This document shows positions 26,593 through 36,610 of a stretch of DNA of 38,890 nucleotides, one piece after another. Each line of letters begins with the position of its first letter. The stretch's first letter is position 1. The notes beneath the pieces were generated by a model, which saw only the letters and a program-made list of their open reading frames with translations, was not told where the DNA came from and searched no databases. Location: assembly GCA_902784685.1 (NCBI GenBank), contig CACZWA010000013.1, positions 1 to 38,890 of the forward strand. Reading direction: 5' to 3'. The position numbers and the translations under genes are program-made. The stretch comes from an uncultured Ruminococcus sp. (lineage in GTDB: Bacteria; Bacillota; Clostridia; RUG12999).

Positions 26593-26626
26593 AAATCCCA
26601 CGGCAATGACCATTGCCGTGGGATTT
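26593..26626. terminator. Bidirectional terminator between argD and the sugar-dehydratase gene
   Basis: AAATCCCACGGCAATG (26593-26608) pairs perfectly with 26611-26626, a 16-bp stem with a minimal loop, flanked by A and T runs. It separates convergent operons: argD (plus) and the gene ending at 26629 (minus). Confidence 0.9.
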
Positions 26627-26628
26627 TC

Positions 26629-28530
26629 TTACGCATTTATTATTTTCCTGTTGTCTTCTTTTTGCTTTTTAGTGTGCTTTACATCTCTTACATATGTCGG
26701 AACAACATCGGCTATAATATCTTTAATATATTCTTCATCGTCGGAAACAGCCGCCTTTTCAAGCTTTGCAAGAGATTTTTTGAGCGTATCCATATTTGTA
26801 AAAATCGGATGACCTATAAAAATCTTACTGTTATCTGTGCTTTGCAAGCCTTCCTCGTCCATAAGAAGCTCCTCATACAGCTTTTCGCCCGGTCTCAGCC
26901 CCGTAATCTTTATATCAATATCTTCATACGGTTTAAGCCCCGAAAGTCTTATAAGGTTAATCGCCAAATCGTAAATTTTAACCGGTTGCCCCATATCGAG
27001 CACAAAAATCTCTCCGCCCTTTGCATAGCACATTGCCTGGAGAACAAGCTGTGCCGCTTCCGGAATTGTCATAAAAAACCTGGTTATATCTTTATGCGTT
27101 ACGGTTATCGGTTTATGCTCTTCAATCTGCTTTTTAAAAAGCGGAATTACCGAGCCGTTACTGCCGAGCACGTTTCCAAATCTTACCGCAACAAATTCCG
27201 TCCTGCTTATCTCCTGCATTGATTGCACAATCATTTCGCAAATACGTTTTGTTGCGCCCATTACATTTGTAGGATTAACCGCCTTATCCGTAGATATAAG
27301 CACCATCTTTTTCACGCCGCAGTTATCGGACGCTTTTGCAACATTATATGTGCCGAAAACATTGTTTTTAATTGCTTCACCGGGATTATACTCCATAAGA
27401 GGAACATGTTTATGCGCCGCCGCATGGAAAACAATTTCCGGTTTATAGTGGTTAAAAACGTTTACAATTTTATCGTAATCACGCACCGATGCGATAATAA
27501 TACGCAGTTCCAGCATCGGATACTTTGTTGTTAACTCATTTTGCAAGTCATATGCGTTGTTTTCGTATATATCAAGCACAATGAGCATTTTAGGTCCATG
27601 CTTTGCAATCTGTCTGCAAAGCTCAGAGCCTATTGAGCCGCCGCCGCCCGTAACAAGAATTACTTTATTGTTTATTTCATTAACAATCTGTTCATCATTA
27701 AGCTTAACTTCTTTTCTCGGCAGCAAGTCCTCAATTTTGACCTGCCTTATATGATACGCAGCATCATCGTAAGACGATTCCGAATTTATCATTTCATCAA
27801 TTGACGGAATAGTATTAACTGCAAGCCCTGTCCGTGAACATATGGTATAAACCTTGCTTCTGACTTCTGCGCTTGCTTCCGGCAATGCCATTATTATTTC
27901 TTTAATATCGTTTTCACGGCATATTTTTTCAATATCTTTATATGTGCCAAGTATTTTTTTACCGTCAATGAACATGCCTACTTTGCTTTCATCCTCATCG
28001 ACTATTCCGCACACATCGTAGCTGCTCGTTTTACTGTTTGTAATAGAGCGCACAATCCAGCCTCCTGCATCTCCGCCGCCGACAATCAGCACCTTGATTT
28101 TTTTATTTGAAGGCGTCGAATTGGATATGCCGTAGTACATAAAACGTATTAAAACTCTTACGCCAACAGTAAACGCCGTAACAAATATAGCAGAAAGAAC
28201 GTTTGCTTTTACATTAAGAAAAAATTCTTGCGGCAGCAAAGCAGCTAAAACAGCAATAACAGCTCCTGCAATTGCAGACCATATAACCATCCAAAGAAAA
28301 TATCTTGTTGTGGCAAATTGTATTATATTTATATAAACCCTGCTGAAAACATAGGCTAATATATATATAATTTCGGCTGCAATAAGATTTATGCCAAACT
28401 GCAAACTACCCATTATTGTTGCTTCTTCCGTAAACGAATGTATAAAACCGAGCGCAACAATATATGAAATACCAATAAGAATAATGTCAAACAATAACAT
28501 TATTTTATTCTGTCTGCTTATTTTCCCCAT
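26629..28530 (-). CDS. CapD/WbpM-type membrane-bound UDP-sugar 4,6-dehydratase
   Basis: A 633-residue inner-membrane protein that modifies nucleotide sugars, most likely UDP-GlcNAc 4,6-dehydration for capsule, glycan or glycoprotein synthesis. Four hydrophobic segments occupy about residues 8-135. A first, non-catalytic Rossmann domain starts at VLIVGGGDAGG (about 148), and the catalytic short-chain dehydrogenase domain starts at VILVTGGGGSIGSELCRQIA (about 290). STDKAVNPTNVMGATKR carries the serine-threonine-aspartate-lysine and the M-x-x-x-K motif of the long WbpM/PglF/CapD enzymes, in which methionine replaces the usual tyrosine. HVPLMEYNP and KITGLRPGEKLYEELL are also typical. It follows glyQS by 42 bases with no terminator. 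No other glycan genes are adjacent. Confidence 0.9.
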   Translation of the reverse strand: MGKISRQNKIMLLFDIILIGISYIVALGFIHSFTEEATIMGSLQFGINLIAAEIIYILAYVFSRVYINIIQFATTRYFLWMVIWSAIAGAVIAVLAALLPQEFFLNVKANVLSAIFVTAFTVGVRVLIRFMYYGISNSTPSNKKIKVLIVGGGDAGGWIVRSITNSKTSSYDVCGIVDEDESKVGMFIDGKKILGTYKDIEKICRENDIKEIIMALPEASAEVRSKVYTICSRTGLAVNTIPSIDEMINSESSYDDAAYHIRQVKIEDLLPRKEVKLNDEQIVNEINNKVILVTGGGGSIGSELCRQIAKHGPKMLIVLDIYENNAYDLQNELTTKYPMLELRIIIASVRDYDKIVNVFNHYKPEIVFHAAAHKHVPLMEYNPGEAIKNNVFGTYNVAKASDNCGVKKMVLISTDKAVNPTNVMGATKRICEMIVQSMQEISRTEFVAVRFGNVLGSNGSVIPLFKKQIEEHKPITVTHKDITRFFMTIPEAAQLVLQAMCYAKGGEIFVLDMGQPVKIYDLAINLIRLSGLKPYEDIDIKITGLRPGEKLYEELLMDEEGLQSTDNSKIFIGHPIFTNMDTLKKSLAKLEKAAVSDDEEYIKDIIADVVPTYVRDVKHTKKQKEDNRKIINA

Positions 28531-28572
28531 TTTCCATTTCCCCTTTAATTAAATAATAAAGGTATTTGCGGA

Positions 28573-29964
28573 TTAAAACGCAATTTTCTTTGAAATATAC
28601 TCGTTAAGCTCGGAAATCTTAACACGCTCCTGCTCCATTGTATCACGGTCACGAACAGTTACGCAACCGTCCTCCTCGCTGTCGAAGTCATATGTTATGC
28701 AAAACGGTGTACCGATTTCGTCCTGTCTTCTGTATCTTTTTCCTATGCTTCCTGCATCGTCATATTCACACATAAAGTCCTTGCGGAGCTGTTCATAAAC
28801 TTTTTCCGCACTCTCGCCGAGTTTTTTGGAAAGCGGAAGTACAGCGGCTTTATACGGCGCAAGTGCAGGGTGAAGATGAAGAACTACTCTTGTATCATTT
28901 TCGCCCACCTGTTCCTCATCGTAAGCTTCAACAAGGAAAGCAAGGGTTACTCTGTCTGCGCCGAGTGACGGTTCTATTACATAAGGAATATATTTTTCAT
29001 TTGTGAATGGGTCTGTATATTCCATACTTTCGCCGGAAACATTCTGGTGCTGTGTGAGGTCAAAATCCGTTCTGTCGGCAATTCCCCAAAGCTCGCCCCA
29101 GCCAAACGGGAACATAAATTCAAAGTCGGTTGTTGCATTTGAATAGTGACTGAGTTCTTCCGGGTCATGGTCACGAAGGCGAAGATTTTCTTTGCTTATG
29201 CCAAGAGAATAAAGCCAATTTGCGCAAGCGTCTTTCCAATATGCAAACCATTCGAGGTCTGTGCCCGGCTTACAGAAAAACTCAAGCTCCATCTGCTCAA
29301 ACTCTCTTGTTCTGAAAGTGAAGTTACCGGGAGTTATTTCGTTTCTGAAAGATTTACCAACTTGTCCTACACCGAAAGGAACTTTTTTTCTTGTACTTCT
29401 CTGAATATTTTTGAAGTTGACAAATATTCCCTGTGCCGTTTCGGGACGAAGGTAAATTTCGGATTTGGAATCCTCCGTTACACCCTGAAATGTTTTAAAC
29501 ATAAGGTTAAACTTTCTTATATCGGTATAGTTAAGCTTGCCGCACACGGGGCAAACAATTTTATGCTCGTTTATATAGTCCATCATACCCTTGTCGTCAA
29601 GTACGGCAGGGTTAAAATCAATACCTTCTTTTGCAACATAGTCCTCAATAAGCTTGTCCGCTCTGTGACGTGTTTTACATTCCTTACAGTCGGTAAGCGG
29701 GTCGCTGAAGCCGCCAATATGTCCCGATGCTACCCATGTCTGCGGATTCATAAGTATTGCGGAATCAAGTCCCACATTATACTGACTTTCCTGGATAAAT
29801 TTTTTCCACCATGCTTTTTTAACATTATTTTTAAGCTCAACGCCGAGCGGACCGTAGTCCCAAGTATTTGCAAGTCCGCCGTAAATTTCGGAGCCTGCAA
29901 AAATAATGCCCCTGCTTTTTGAGAGCGCAACTATTTTATCCATTGTTTTTTCTGTGTTTTTCAT
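28573..29964 (-). CDS. glyQS: Glycyl-tRNA synthetase, dimeric (alpha2) class II type
   Basis: Charges tRNA-Gly. The 463-residue single-chain enzyme is the alpha2 type: [24 protein letters not shown] at the N-terminus, [69 protein letters not shown] (motif 2), [14 protein letters not shown] (motif 3) and the C-terminal anticodon-binding domain. CxxC zinc-type pairs occur at CKECKTRH and CPVCGK. AGAAAGGAA precedes the ATG. It is read from the promoter at 30020-30048 with a leader of about 50 bases, so no glycine T-box precedes it. The distinct alpha2beta2 form (glyQ plus glyS) is not present here. Confidence 0.96.
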   Translation of the reverse strand: MKNTEKTMDKIVALSKSRGIIFAGSEIYGGLANTWDYGPLGVELKNNVKKAWWKKFIQESQYNVGLDSAILMNPQTWVASGHIGGFSDPLTDCKECKTRHRADKLIEDYVAKEGIDFNPAVLDDKGMMDYINEHKIVCPVCGKLNYTDIRKFNLMFKTFQGVTEDSKSEIYLRPETAQGIFVNFKNIQRSTRKKVPFGVGQVGKSFRNEITPGNFTFRTREFEQMELEFFCKPGTDLEWFAYWKDACANWLYSLGISKENLRLRDHDPEELSHYSNATTDFEFMFPFGWGELWGIADRTDFDLTQHQNVSGESMEYTDPFTNEKYIPYVIEPSLGADRVTLAFLVEAYDEEQVGENDTRVVLHLHPALAPYKAAVLPLSKKLGESAEKVYEQLRKDFMCEYDDAGSIGKRYRRQDEIGTPFCITYDFDSEEDGCVTVRDRDTMEQERVKISELNEYISKKIAF

Positions 29965-30019
29965 TGGTGAACATTCCTTTCTATGTATAAAAACCCTCGT
30001 TTTTTATTCTCTAATTTAT

Positions 30020-30048
30020 ATTCTACCACATAATATTCCTGCGGTCAA
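30020..30048 (-). promoter_or_regulatory. Promoter of glyQS
   Basis: On the minus strand TTGACC (30043-30048) and TAGAAT (30020-30025) are 17 bases apart. The -35 lies a few bases past the end of the broken rqcP gene. Confidence 0.75.
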
Positions 30049-30061
30049 GTGCTAAAATATG

Positions 30062-30228
30062 TCACATAACTGCACGGTACATTTCCTTTGCGCCGTCTTT
30101 TGTAACATGGTCGTCAATACTTTTGCAGGCTTATCGTTAATTAAAACTCTGTCGCCGCTGCAAGCTTCATTTGCAACCGTTCGGCGTTTTATGAGCCTTG
30201 ATACTTTCAAAAACTTATCTATTCTCAT
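30062..30228 (-). pseudogene. rqcP: rqcP/yabO (S4-domain ribosome quality-control factor) broken by an internal deletion
   Basis: The intact family is about 80-90 residues, an S4 RNA-binding domain (RqcP, formerly YabO/Hsp15-like) that helps RqcH add C-terminal alanine tails on stalled 50S subunits. Here [20 protein letters not shown] through NDKPAK (36 residues, 30121-30228) reads normally. The frame then goes to [14 protein letters not shown] and stops at 30052. In another frame, from 30118 to TGA 30062-30064, the sequence reads [18 protein letters not shown], which looks like the normal C-terminal tail of the family. About 25 residues between the two parts are missing and the join is out of frame. 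The start overlaps the mazG stop by 14 bases, the usual order mazG-rqcP. Confidence 0.7.
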
Positions 30229-31027
30229 TTCCTGCCCTTTCTTCTTCCTTTGCCATATCCCAAAGCCTGTCCATTTCCTCAAAAGACATTTCTTCAAGTT
30301 TTCTGCCGCTTTCCGTTGCTTTCTTTTCTATATATCCAAAGCGGCGCATAAACTTTTTATTTGCCTTTTCCGCCGCAAGCTCCGGATTTACTTTTTCAAA
30401 ACGTGCTACGTTTACAACGGCAAAAAGCAAATCGCCAATTTCTTTTTCAATCTCTTCTGGATTTCCTTCTTCAACAGCCTTTTCAACCTCCGCCGTTTCT
30501 TCACGCACTTTATCGAGCTGTCCTTTTATTTCGCTCCAGTCAAAGCCCACCTTTGCCGCTTTGCCCTGAATTTTATACGCCCTAAGAAGGGCAGGCAAGC
30601 CTTTTGTAACGTCCTGCATTGCTCCCGAAACCGTCTTTATATCACGTTCGTTACGTTTTATTTTTTCCCAGTTGTCAAGCACTTTTTCACTTGTGTCAGC
30701 CTTAACGTTACCAAAAACATGCGGGTGCCGTTGTATCATCTTCTTTGAAACAAGGTCGCACACGTCGTCAAAGCAAAAAGTACCGTCCTCCGAGCCTATC
30801 TGTGACAACATTGTTATCTGCAAAAGCAAATCACCAAGCTCGTCCGCAAGCTTCATACCGCCTGTGTCGCATGCGTCAATCACCTCATACGCTTCTTCAA
30901 GAACGTATCTTTTAAGGCTTTCGTATGTCTGCTCTCTGTCCCACGGACAACCGCCCTCGCCTCTTAAAATAGCTGTAATTTTAAGAAAATCGTTTATATC
31001 GTATTTATCTTTAAATTCAAAATCCAT
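30215..31027 (-). CDS. mazG: Nucleoside triphosphate pyrophosphohydrolase MazG (YabN-type without methylase domain)
   Basis: Hydrolyses non-canonical and other NTPs to NMP and pyrophosphate, a housekeeping clean-up role. The 270-residue protein has two MazG units. The first has [34 protein letters not shown] with the E-E-x-x-E metal site and [11 protein letters not shown]; the second has [36 protein letters not shown]. This is the usual E. coli-type two-domain form. The order flippase-mazG-rqcP matches yabM-yabN-yabO of Bacillus. It starts 14 bases after the flippase stop. Confidence 0.95.
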   Translation of the reverse strand: MDFEFKDKYDINDFLKITAILRGEGGCPWDREQTYESLKRYVLEEAYEVIDACDTGGMKLADELGDLLLQITMLSQIGSEDGTFCFDDVCDLVSKKMIQRHPHVFGNVKADTSEKVLDNWEKIKRNERDIKTVSGAMQDVTKGLPALLRAYKIQGKAAKVGFDWSEIKGQLDKVREETAEVEKAVEEGNPEEIEKEIGDLLFAVVNVARFEKVNPELAAEKANKKFMRRFGYIEKKATESGRKLEEMSFEEMDRLWDMAKEEERAGNENR

Positions 31028-31041
31028 GCATATCTCTCTCT

Positions 31042-32727
31042 TTAGCTTTTAATAAGCTTTATTTTCTTTAGAGCCGCCTCTATTTTATCACCTTTGGGAA
31101 GATTTTTTATTTCTTCCGCAGTAAGAGTTTCCGTTTTAAACAGCATTATAAGATATACTATTCCGCCTGCTCCGACAGACACCGCCGTACAAATTACAGC
31201 CGCTATTCTTGACTGTCCGAGGTAGGCTTCAAGCACTCTGTTTACTATATAAACAGCCGCTCCCATAACCGCAGATGACGACAACGGTTTTAATACCAAA
31301 TCAGAAAAAGTGAAATTCGGCTTTGTTACCTTTACAACGTAGTAAACGTTAAGAGTCATATAAATAAAATAGCAAACAGATGAGCCTATTGCAACGCCGT
31401 TTATGTTTACGCTCGGCACAACCAACAGAAAATAGTTGATTATAACCTTTGTAATTCCCGCAATTGCTATATTTATTACAGGAATAATAACGTTTCCTGT
31501 TGCCTGCAAAATTGCGTTTGTTACAAGAACAAGCGAAACGCATACGATTGCCGGAGTTATAAGCCTTAAAAGGAAAGAGGCATCGTTACTTCCAAACAGA
31601 GTGCGCAGAATAGGGCTCGAAAGAACGCCTATCCCGACCGCACCGGGGAGCGCAAAAGCAATTGTAAGCTTGACAGACATATATGTGGTCTTTGATACCT
31701 CGGAATAATTTTTTGCGGTGTATGCCCTTGCTATCGCAGGCACAAGCGGCAAGCACAGCGCAACCACGATTGCAGGAATAAGGTTAAGCATTGTTATGAC
31801 CTTTGCCGTGTACATACCGTAAAGGCTGTTTACTATAACCGCTGTTTTATCGGCAGCGCCGCTCAAAGAGCCTTCTGCATATTTTACGCAACGGTCAATC
31901 TGCTCCTGCGGAATTTTATCTGCAATAAGCGAAAGTCTTTTTCCTATCTGAAAAACATCGATAAGGTTTGTTATTGTAAACACCGAAGCGCTGACGGTAA
32001 CGGGCAATGCAACGCCCATAAGCCTTGCAAAAACATTTCCGTAAGACGGCGGCGCAAGAGTATTATCGAGTGAGGAATATATTTTTTTGCGTTTTACAAA
32101 AAACATTGCAATAAGAAAAGCACAGCCGAAAATACTTCCTGCGGTAACGCCGCTTATTGCTCCTGCGGCTCCGTAAACAAGCCCTTTTTTAAGAAAAATA
32201 TATGCCATCGCATAACCTAACACAAGCTTTGTTCCGGACTCTATCAGTTCGCTGAACGCTGTCGGGTACATATCGGAAAGCCCCTGAAAAAAGCCCCTGT
32301 AAACGCTCATAACAGCAACAAAAAACAGTGCCGGCGCAACGATTTTTATACATATCGAGTTATCCCCATAGGATTTCACAAACCTGTCTGCTCCAAAGAA
32401 AAGCACGCATGCGCCTGCCACGCCTATAACGGCAAAAATGGCGTAAGATACGCCGTGTATGCGTTTAAGCTCACGGAGATTGCCACGCGCCGTGCTTTCC
32501 GCAATCATTTTTGCAATTGCCACAGGCAAACCTGCCGTTGCAACGGTAAAAAGCCCCGAATATATCGTATATGCGGAGCTGAAATATCCCATGCCTTCGT
32601 TTCCGAGAAGATTGGTAATCGGAATTTTAAAAAGTGCGCCTATAACCTTAACAAGAAGGTTTGCAACAACAAGAATGAGCGAACCTTTAAGCACCGACTG
32701 ACCAAGTTCATTACTGTTTTTTTTCAA
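31042..32727 (-). CDS. SpoVB/YabM-type oligosaccharide flippase family protein (MOP superfamily)
   Basis: A 561-residue protein with about 14 membrane segments of the MVF/MATE-like (MOP) superfamily: VLKGSLILVVANLLVKVIGALFKIPITNLLGNEGMGYFSSAYTIY at the N-terminus is the typical SpoVB/YabM start, followed by FRGFFQG-like YRGFFQGLSDMYPTAFSELIES. Relatives flip lipid-linked precursors; SpoVB acts in spore cortex synthesis and YabM, the syntenic protein, is of unclear role. The start is TTG at 32727, behind AAAGGAATG; no ATG or GTG fits the frame nearby. The gene order with mazG and rqcP supports YabM rather than SpoVB itself. Confidence 0.88.
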   Translation of the reverse strand: MKKNSNELGQSVLKGSLILVVANLLVKVIGALFKIPITNLLGNEGMGYFSSAYTIYSGLFTVATAGLPVAIAKMIAESTARGNLRELKRIHGVSYAIFAVIGVAGACVLFFGADRFVKSYGDNSICIKIVAPALFFVAVMSVYRGFFQGLSDMYPTAFSELIESGTKLVLGYAMAYIFLKKGLVYGAAGAISGVTAGSIFGCAFLIAMFFVKRKKIYSSLDNTLAPPSYGNVFARLMGVALPVTVSASVFTITNLIDVFQIGKRLSLIADKIPQEQIDRCVKYAEGSLSGAADKTAVIVNSLYGMYTAKVITMLNLIPAIVVALCLPLVPAIARAYTAKNYSEVSKTTYMSVKLTIAFALPGAVGIGVLSSPILRTLFGSNDASFLLRLITPAIVCVSLVLVTNAILQATGNVIIPVINIAIAGITKVIINYFLLVVPSVNINGVAIGSSVCYFIYMTLNVYYVVKVTKPNFTFSDLVLKPLSSSAVMGAAVYIVNRVLEAYLGQSRIAAVICTAVSVGAGGIVYLIMLFKTETLTAEEIKNLPKGDKIEAALKKIKLIKS

Positions 32728-32779
32728 GATGTAACATTCCTTTCCGGCCTATTATAAACCTGCCAGAACAGTGAAATCT

Positions 32780-32808
32780 GACAAGCCATATAAAAATATA
32801 TGCTTGTC
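32780..32808. other. Hairpin between the phosphoribosyltransferase and flippase genes
   Basis: GACAAGC (32780-32786) pairs with GCTTGTC (32802-32808), and ATATA/TATAT continues the stem after one bulged C, closing on AAAA. On the plus strand a T-rich run follows; on the minus strand, where the genes are read, none does. It may reduce read-through or act on mRNA stability. Confidence 0.4.
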
Positions 32809-32820
32809 TTATATTTTTTA

Positions 32821-33381
32821 TTACTCTATCGGATTGCCTTCCTTATCGAAAAGCGGAAGCGGAGCAAGATATTTAATATCGCTTCTTCCCTGTGCGTCAC
32901 CCTCTGCAAGCACGCACATTTTACCTGCAACAATGCCGCCTGCATCTTTAACAAGCTGTTCAAGCGCCCTGATAGACTCGCCTGTACTGATAACGTCGTC
33001 TATTATAAGAATTTTCTTTCCTTTTATAAGCTCGGCGTCTTTTCCGTCAAGGTAAAGCATCTGGTCGCCCTCTGTTGTAATGGATTTTACAGCGGCGCTG
33101 AAAATATTTTTCATATAAAGCTTAGCTTTTTTTCTTGCTATAAAGTGCGTTTTTTCGCCAAGCATTTTTGCCATTTCATGAACAAGCGGTATGCCCTTGC
33201 ACTCCGCCGTAAGAATATAATCGTGTTCGGGTGCGATTTTAACAAGCTCTTTTGCGCATGCCTCGGTAAGTTCATAGTCTCCAAGCACGACAAAGCCTGC
33301 AATCTGAAGATTTTCGTTTATCGGGCAAAGCGTAAGCTCCCTTGTCACTCCGCCTATTGTAAGCTGATATGTGGTTTTCAT
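32821..33381 (-). CDS. Purine-type phosphoribosyltransferase (adenine phosphoribosyltransferase-like)
   Basis: Type I phosphoribosyltransferase fold of 186 residues. The PRPP-binding motif is ILIIDDVISTGESIRAL; ILTAECKGIPLVHEMAKMLG is the preceding loop with its conserved residues, and YLDGKDAELIKGKK leads into the PRPP site. It is APT/XPT-like, so it probably salvages a purine base to its nucleotide, but the base cannot be chosen from sequence alone. The open frame extends to 33420; the ATG at 33381 behind GAAAGG is preferred since MKTTYQLTIGGVTREL starts like its relatives. It has its own consensus promoter. Confidence 0.85.
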   Translation of the reverse strand: MKTTYQLTIGGVTRELTLCPINENLQIAGFVVLGDYELTEACAKELVKIAPEHDYILTAECKGIPLVHEMAKMLGEKTHFIARKKAKLYMKNIFSAAVKSITTEGDQMLYLDGKDAELIKGKKILIIDDVISTGESIRALEQLVKDAGGIVAGKMCVLAEGDAQGRSDIKYLAPLPLFDKEGNPIE

Positions 33382-33428
33382 TTCTAACCAGACCTTTCTT
33401 ATGAATTTATAAAAAATCACCGTCTTTT

Positions 33429-33457
33429 ATTATATCTCAAACAGAAAAAAATGTCAA
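33429..33457 (-). promoter_or_regulatory. Consensus promoter of the phosphoribosyltransferase-flippase-mazG operon
   Basis: On the minus strand TTGACA (33452-33457) and TATAAT (33429-33434) match consensus with a 17-base spacer. It lies just after the yqeK stop, separating this unit from the rplU operon. Confidence 0.85.
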
Positions 33458-33470
33458 TATAAAAAAGGTG

Positions 33471-34040
33471 CTATTTTCGCAATTTTCCTATAACTTCATT
33501 ATGTATATCAATACAGCCGAAATTAATTTTAAGCCCTCTTTTTACAAGAGAATTTATCGTTCTGTCGGTAACTTCAAGAAGGGCCGCGTCAAGGTTTTTA
33601 AACGCCTTTTCACGGCAAGCCGACGTCCAGTCGGCATACTCGTCACGTTCAGGCTCAATCGCATCTGCAATATAGATGATTTTTGTCAGCAGCGACATAT
33701 TTTTTTTGCCGATTGTATGGTAAAAAACAGCGTCAAAAATTTCCTCATCATCAATGCCGTAGTCACCTTTAAGAAGGTAAGCCCCGACCGGTCCGTGCCA
33801 CAAAGTCGGCGACTGCTTTACCGATTCGTCCGCCCCTGTTTTCTCTATAAGAATACCGCTTTTTTCTTTATCCATATTTTTGGCGTTATCGTGCAAAAGC
33901 CCTGCAAGCCTTGCTTTTTTAGCATCTGCTCCCCATTTTTCGGCAAGCTCAACCGCAAGCTTTTCAACGCTTTTTGAGTGGCTGTACCGCTCCGGTTTTA
34001 AACGGCTTTTAAGCTTTCTGTCCATTTCCTCGTAATTCAT
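33471..34040 (-). CDS. yqeK: YqeK family HD-domain phosphohydrolase (Ap4A hydrolase type)
   Basis: A 189-residue HD-domain protein: HSKSVEKLAVELAEKWG, ARLAGLLHDNAKNMDKE with the HD pair, WHGPVGAYLLKGDYGIDDEEIFDAVFYHT, and LTKIIYIADAIEPERD with the final aspartate. YqeK proteins hydrolyse diadenosine tetraphosphate to ADP and are usually found right behind nadD. Here it starts 4 bases after nadD ends, which supports the assignment. Last gene of the rplU operon. Confidence 0.92.
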   Translation of the reverse strand: MNYEEMDRKLKSRLKPERYSHSKSVEKLAVELAEKWGADAKKARLAGLLHDNAKNMDKEKSGILIEKTGADESVKQSPTLWHGPVGAYLLKGDYGIDDEEIFDAVFYHTIGKKNMSLLTKIIYIADAIEPERDEYADWTSACREKAFKNLDAALLEVTDRTINSLVKRGLKINFGCIDIHNEVIGKLRK

Positions 34041-34044
34041 AATC

Positions 34045-34626
34045 TCAAAACCTTTTGTATAAATTGTTTTTTTCTATATATTCCATTACTTTTTCGGGAA
34101 CTTCCTCCTCTGCCTCGCCGTTTCTTATTTCCGTTGAAGAAACTTCCTCAGGCAAAAAATCGAGCACATATATTTCAGCCCCGAAACGCTCAATTTTATC
34201 TTTTACTGCTTTTTCAACCTGCTCTTTTTGCGCAACGCTCCTGCTTCCGACAATAAAAGCACATCTTGTTATGAGCTTGTTCCATTCATGCCATTTTTCA
34301 AAATCAAGCATTGAGTCACCTCCGATGATAAAATACAGCTTATCATCGGGGTACAGCTTTTCAAGCTCCTTTAACGTATCTATCGTATAAGACGGCGTTT
34401 TTCTTGCATACTCAATTTCACAAAGCTCAAAGCCGTACTCCTCTGCCGCAAGAGCCGCCATATTACGCCTGTGAAGCGGATTTGTCATACTTTTTTTATG
34501 CGGCGGATTTGCCGCAGGCATAAGCACAAGCTTGTCAAGCCCGCACCGTCCTATTGCCGCAAGCGCAAGCTTTATATGCCCCATATGAGGCGGGTCGAAG
34601 GTTCCGCCCAAAATACCGATTTTCAT
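34045..34626 (-). CDS. nadD: Nicotinate-nucleotide adenylyltransferase
   Basis: Joins nicotinate mononucleotide and ATP to deamido-NAD, the essential late step of NAD synthesis. The 193-residue product has GILGGTFDPPHMGHIKLALAA (nucleotidyltransferase GxFDPxHxGH), MPAANPPHKK, and EVSSTEIRNG, the ISSTxIR loop that closes the ATP site. It sits in the order obgE-yhbY-nadD-yqeK seen across Bacillota. Confidence 0.96.
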   Translation of the reverse strand: MKIGILGGTFDPPHMGHIKLALAAIGRCGLDKLVLMPAANPPHKKSMTNPLHRRNMAALAAEEYGFELCEIEYARKTPSYTIDTLKELEKLYPDDKLYFIIGGDSMLDFEKWHEWNKLITRCAFIVGSRSVAQKEQVEKAVKDKIERFGAEIYVLDFLPEEVSSTEIRNGEAEEEVPEKVMEYIEKNNLYKRF

Positions 34627-34640
34627 TTCGGCTCAGTCCT

Positions 34641-34934
34641 TTAAATTTCAATTTTCCTGTTTTTGGGGTTTTTTGCCTGTCTGTACATAACAAATTTAAG
34701 CCCTATGCACTGCACCGGCTCTGCGCCGAGCTTTGCCGTACACTCCTCGCAGGCTTCTCTCGCCGAAAGAAGCGCCGTTTCAAGCACCGTCACCTTAACA
34801 AGCTCTCTTGCTTCAAGCAAGTCGTCAAGCTGATTTATTAAATTCTCACCTATGCCGTCCTTGCCTATCTGAAATGCCGGTCTTAACGTGTTTGCCATGG
34901 CACGGAGCTTGGCTCTCTGTTTACTTGTTATCAT
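34641..34934 (-). CDS. yhbY: YhbY-type CRM-domain RNA-binding protein
   Basis: A 97-residue protein with one CRS1-YhbY (CRM) domain: MITSKQRAKLRAMANTLRPAFQIGKDGIGENLINQLDDLLEARELVKVTVLE, then ELVKV and GLKFVMYRQAKNPKNRKIEI. Members bind the 50S precursor and assist its assembly. It starts 14 bases after the obgE stop, matching its role beside Obg. Confidence 0.92.
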   Translation of the reverse strand: MITSKQRAKLRAMANTLRPAFQIGKDGIGENLINQLDDLLEARELVKVTVLETALLSAREACEECTAKLGAEPVQCIGLKFVMYRQAKNPKNRKIEI

Positions 34935-34948
34935 ATGTTATCACCACT

Positions 34949-36232
<1,284 letters not shown>

Positions 36233-36241
36233 TCACGAAAT

Positions 36242-36271
36242 AAGGGGATGCGACTTTCGTCACAACCCCTT
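36242..36271 (-). other. GNRA-capped hairpin between rpmA and obgE
   Basis: On the minus strand AAGGGG, TT and GTGAC are followed by a GAAA tetraloop and then GTCGC, AT and CCCCTT. This gives a nearly continuous 13-bp stem with one U-U mismatch and one U-G pair. No U-run follows, so it is not a terminator. It may be an RNase processing site or stability element that sets different mRNA levels for the ribosomal proteins and Obg. Confidence 0.55.
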
Positions 36272-36307
36272 TCGCATCTGATAAATTCAATTAAATTGTT
36301 CGGTAAA

Positions 36308-36595
36308 TCAGTTAGCGGCAACCTCATAAACGCTTACCTGCTTTTTGTCTTTACCGACTCTTTCAAACTTAACTTTACCGGAAACAAGTGCAAACAATGT
36401 ATCATCGCTGCCTTTTTTAACGTTAACTCCGGGATGAATTTTTGTTCCTCTCTGTCTTACAAGAATGTTTCCTGCAAGCACTTCCTGACCGTCGGCCTTT
36501 TTTACGCCAAGTCTTTTGGACTCACTGTCACGGCCGTTCTTTGTGCTGCCGACACCCTTTTTATGAGCAAAGAACTGAATACTAATCTTTAACAT
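36308..36595 (-). CDS. rpmA: 50S ribosomal protein L27 with a Prp-cleaved N-terminal extension
   Basis: A 95-residue protein of the peptidyl-transferase region. Its start [30 protein letters not shown] carries the Firmicutes-type extension MLKISIQFF ahead of the normal AHKKG. The Prp protease cleaves after the second F (F9), exposing the tail that reaches the catalytic centre. The protease gene lies immediately upstream at 36611-36949. Uncleaved L27 is toxic or non-functional in Staphylococcus. Confidence 0.97.
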   Translation of the reverse strand: MLKISIQFFAHKKGVGSTKNGRDSESKRLGVKKADGQEVLAGNILVRQRGTKIHPGVNVKKGSDDTLFALVSGKVKFERVGKDKKQVSVYEVAAN

Positions 36596-36610
36596 CAGTT
36601 ATTCCTCCTT

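Noticed and set aside
29965-30019. Glycine T-box in front of glyQS
   Set aside because: The leader is about 50 bases and has no specifier stem or AGGGTGG-type T-box sequence.
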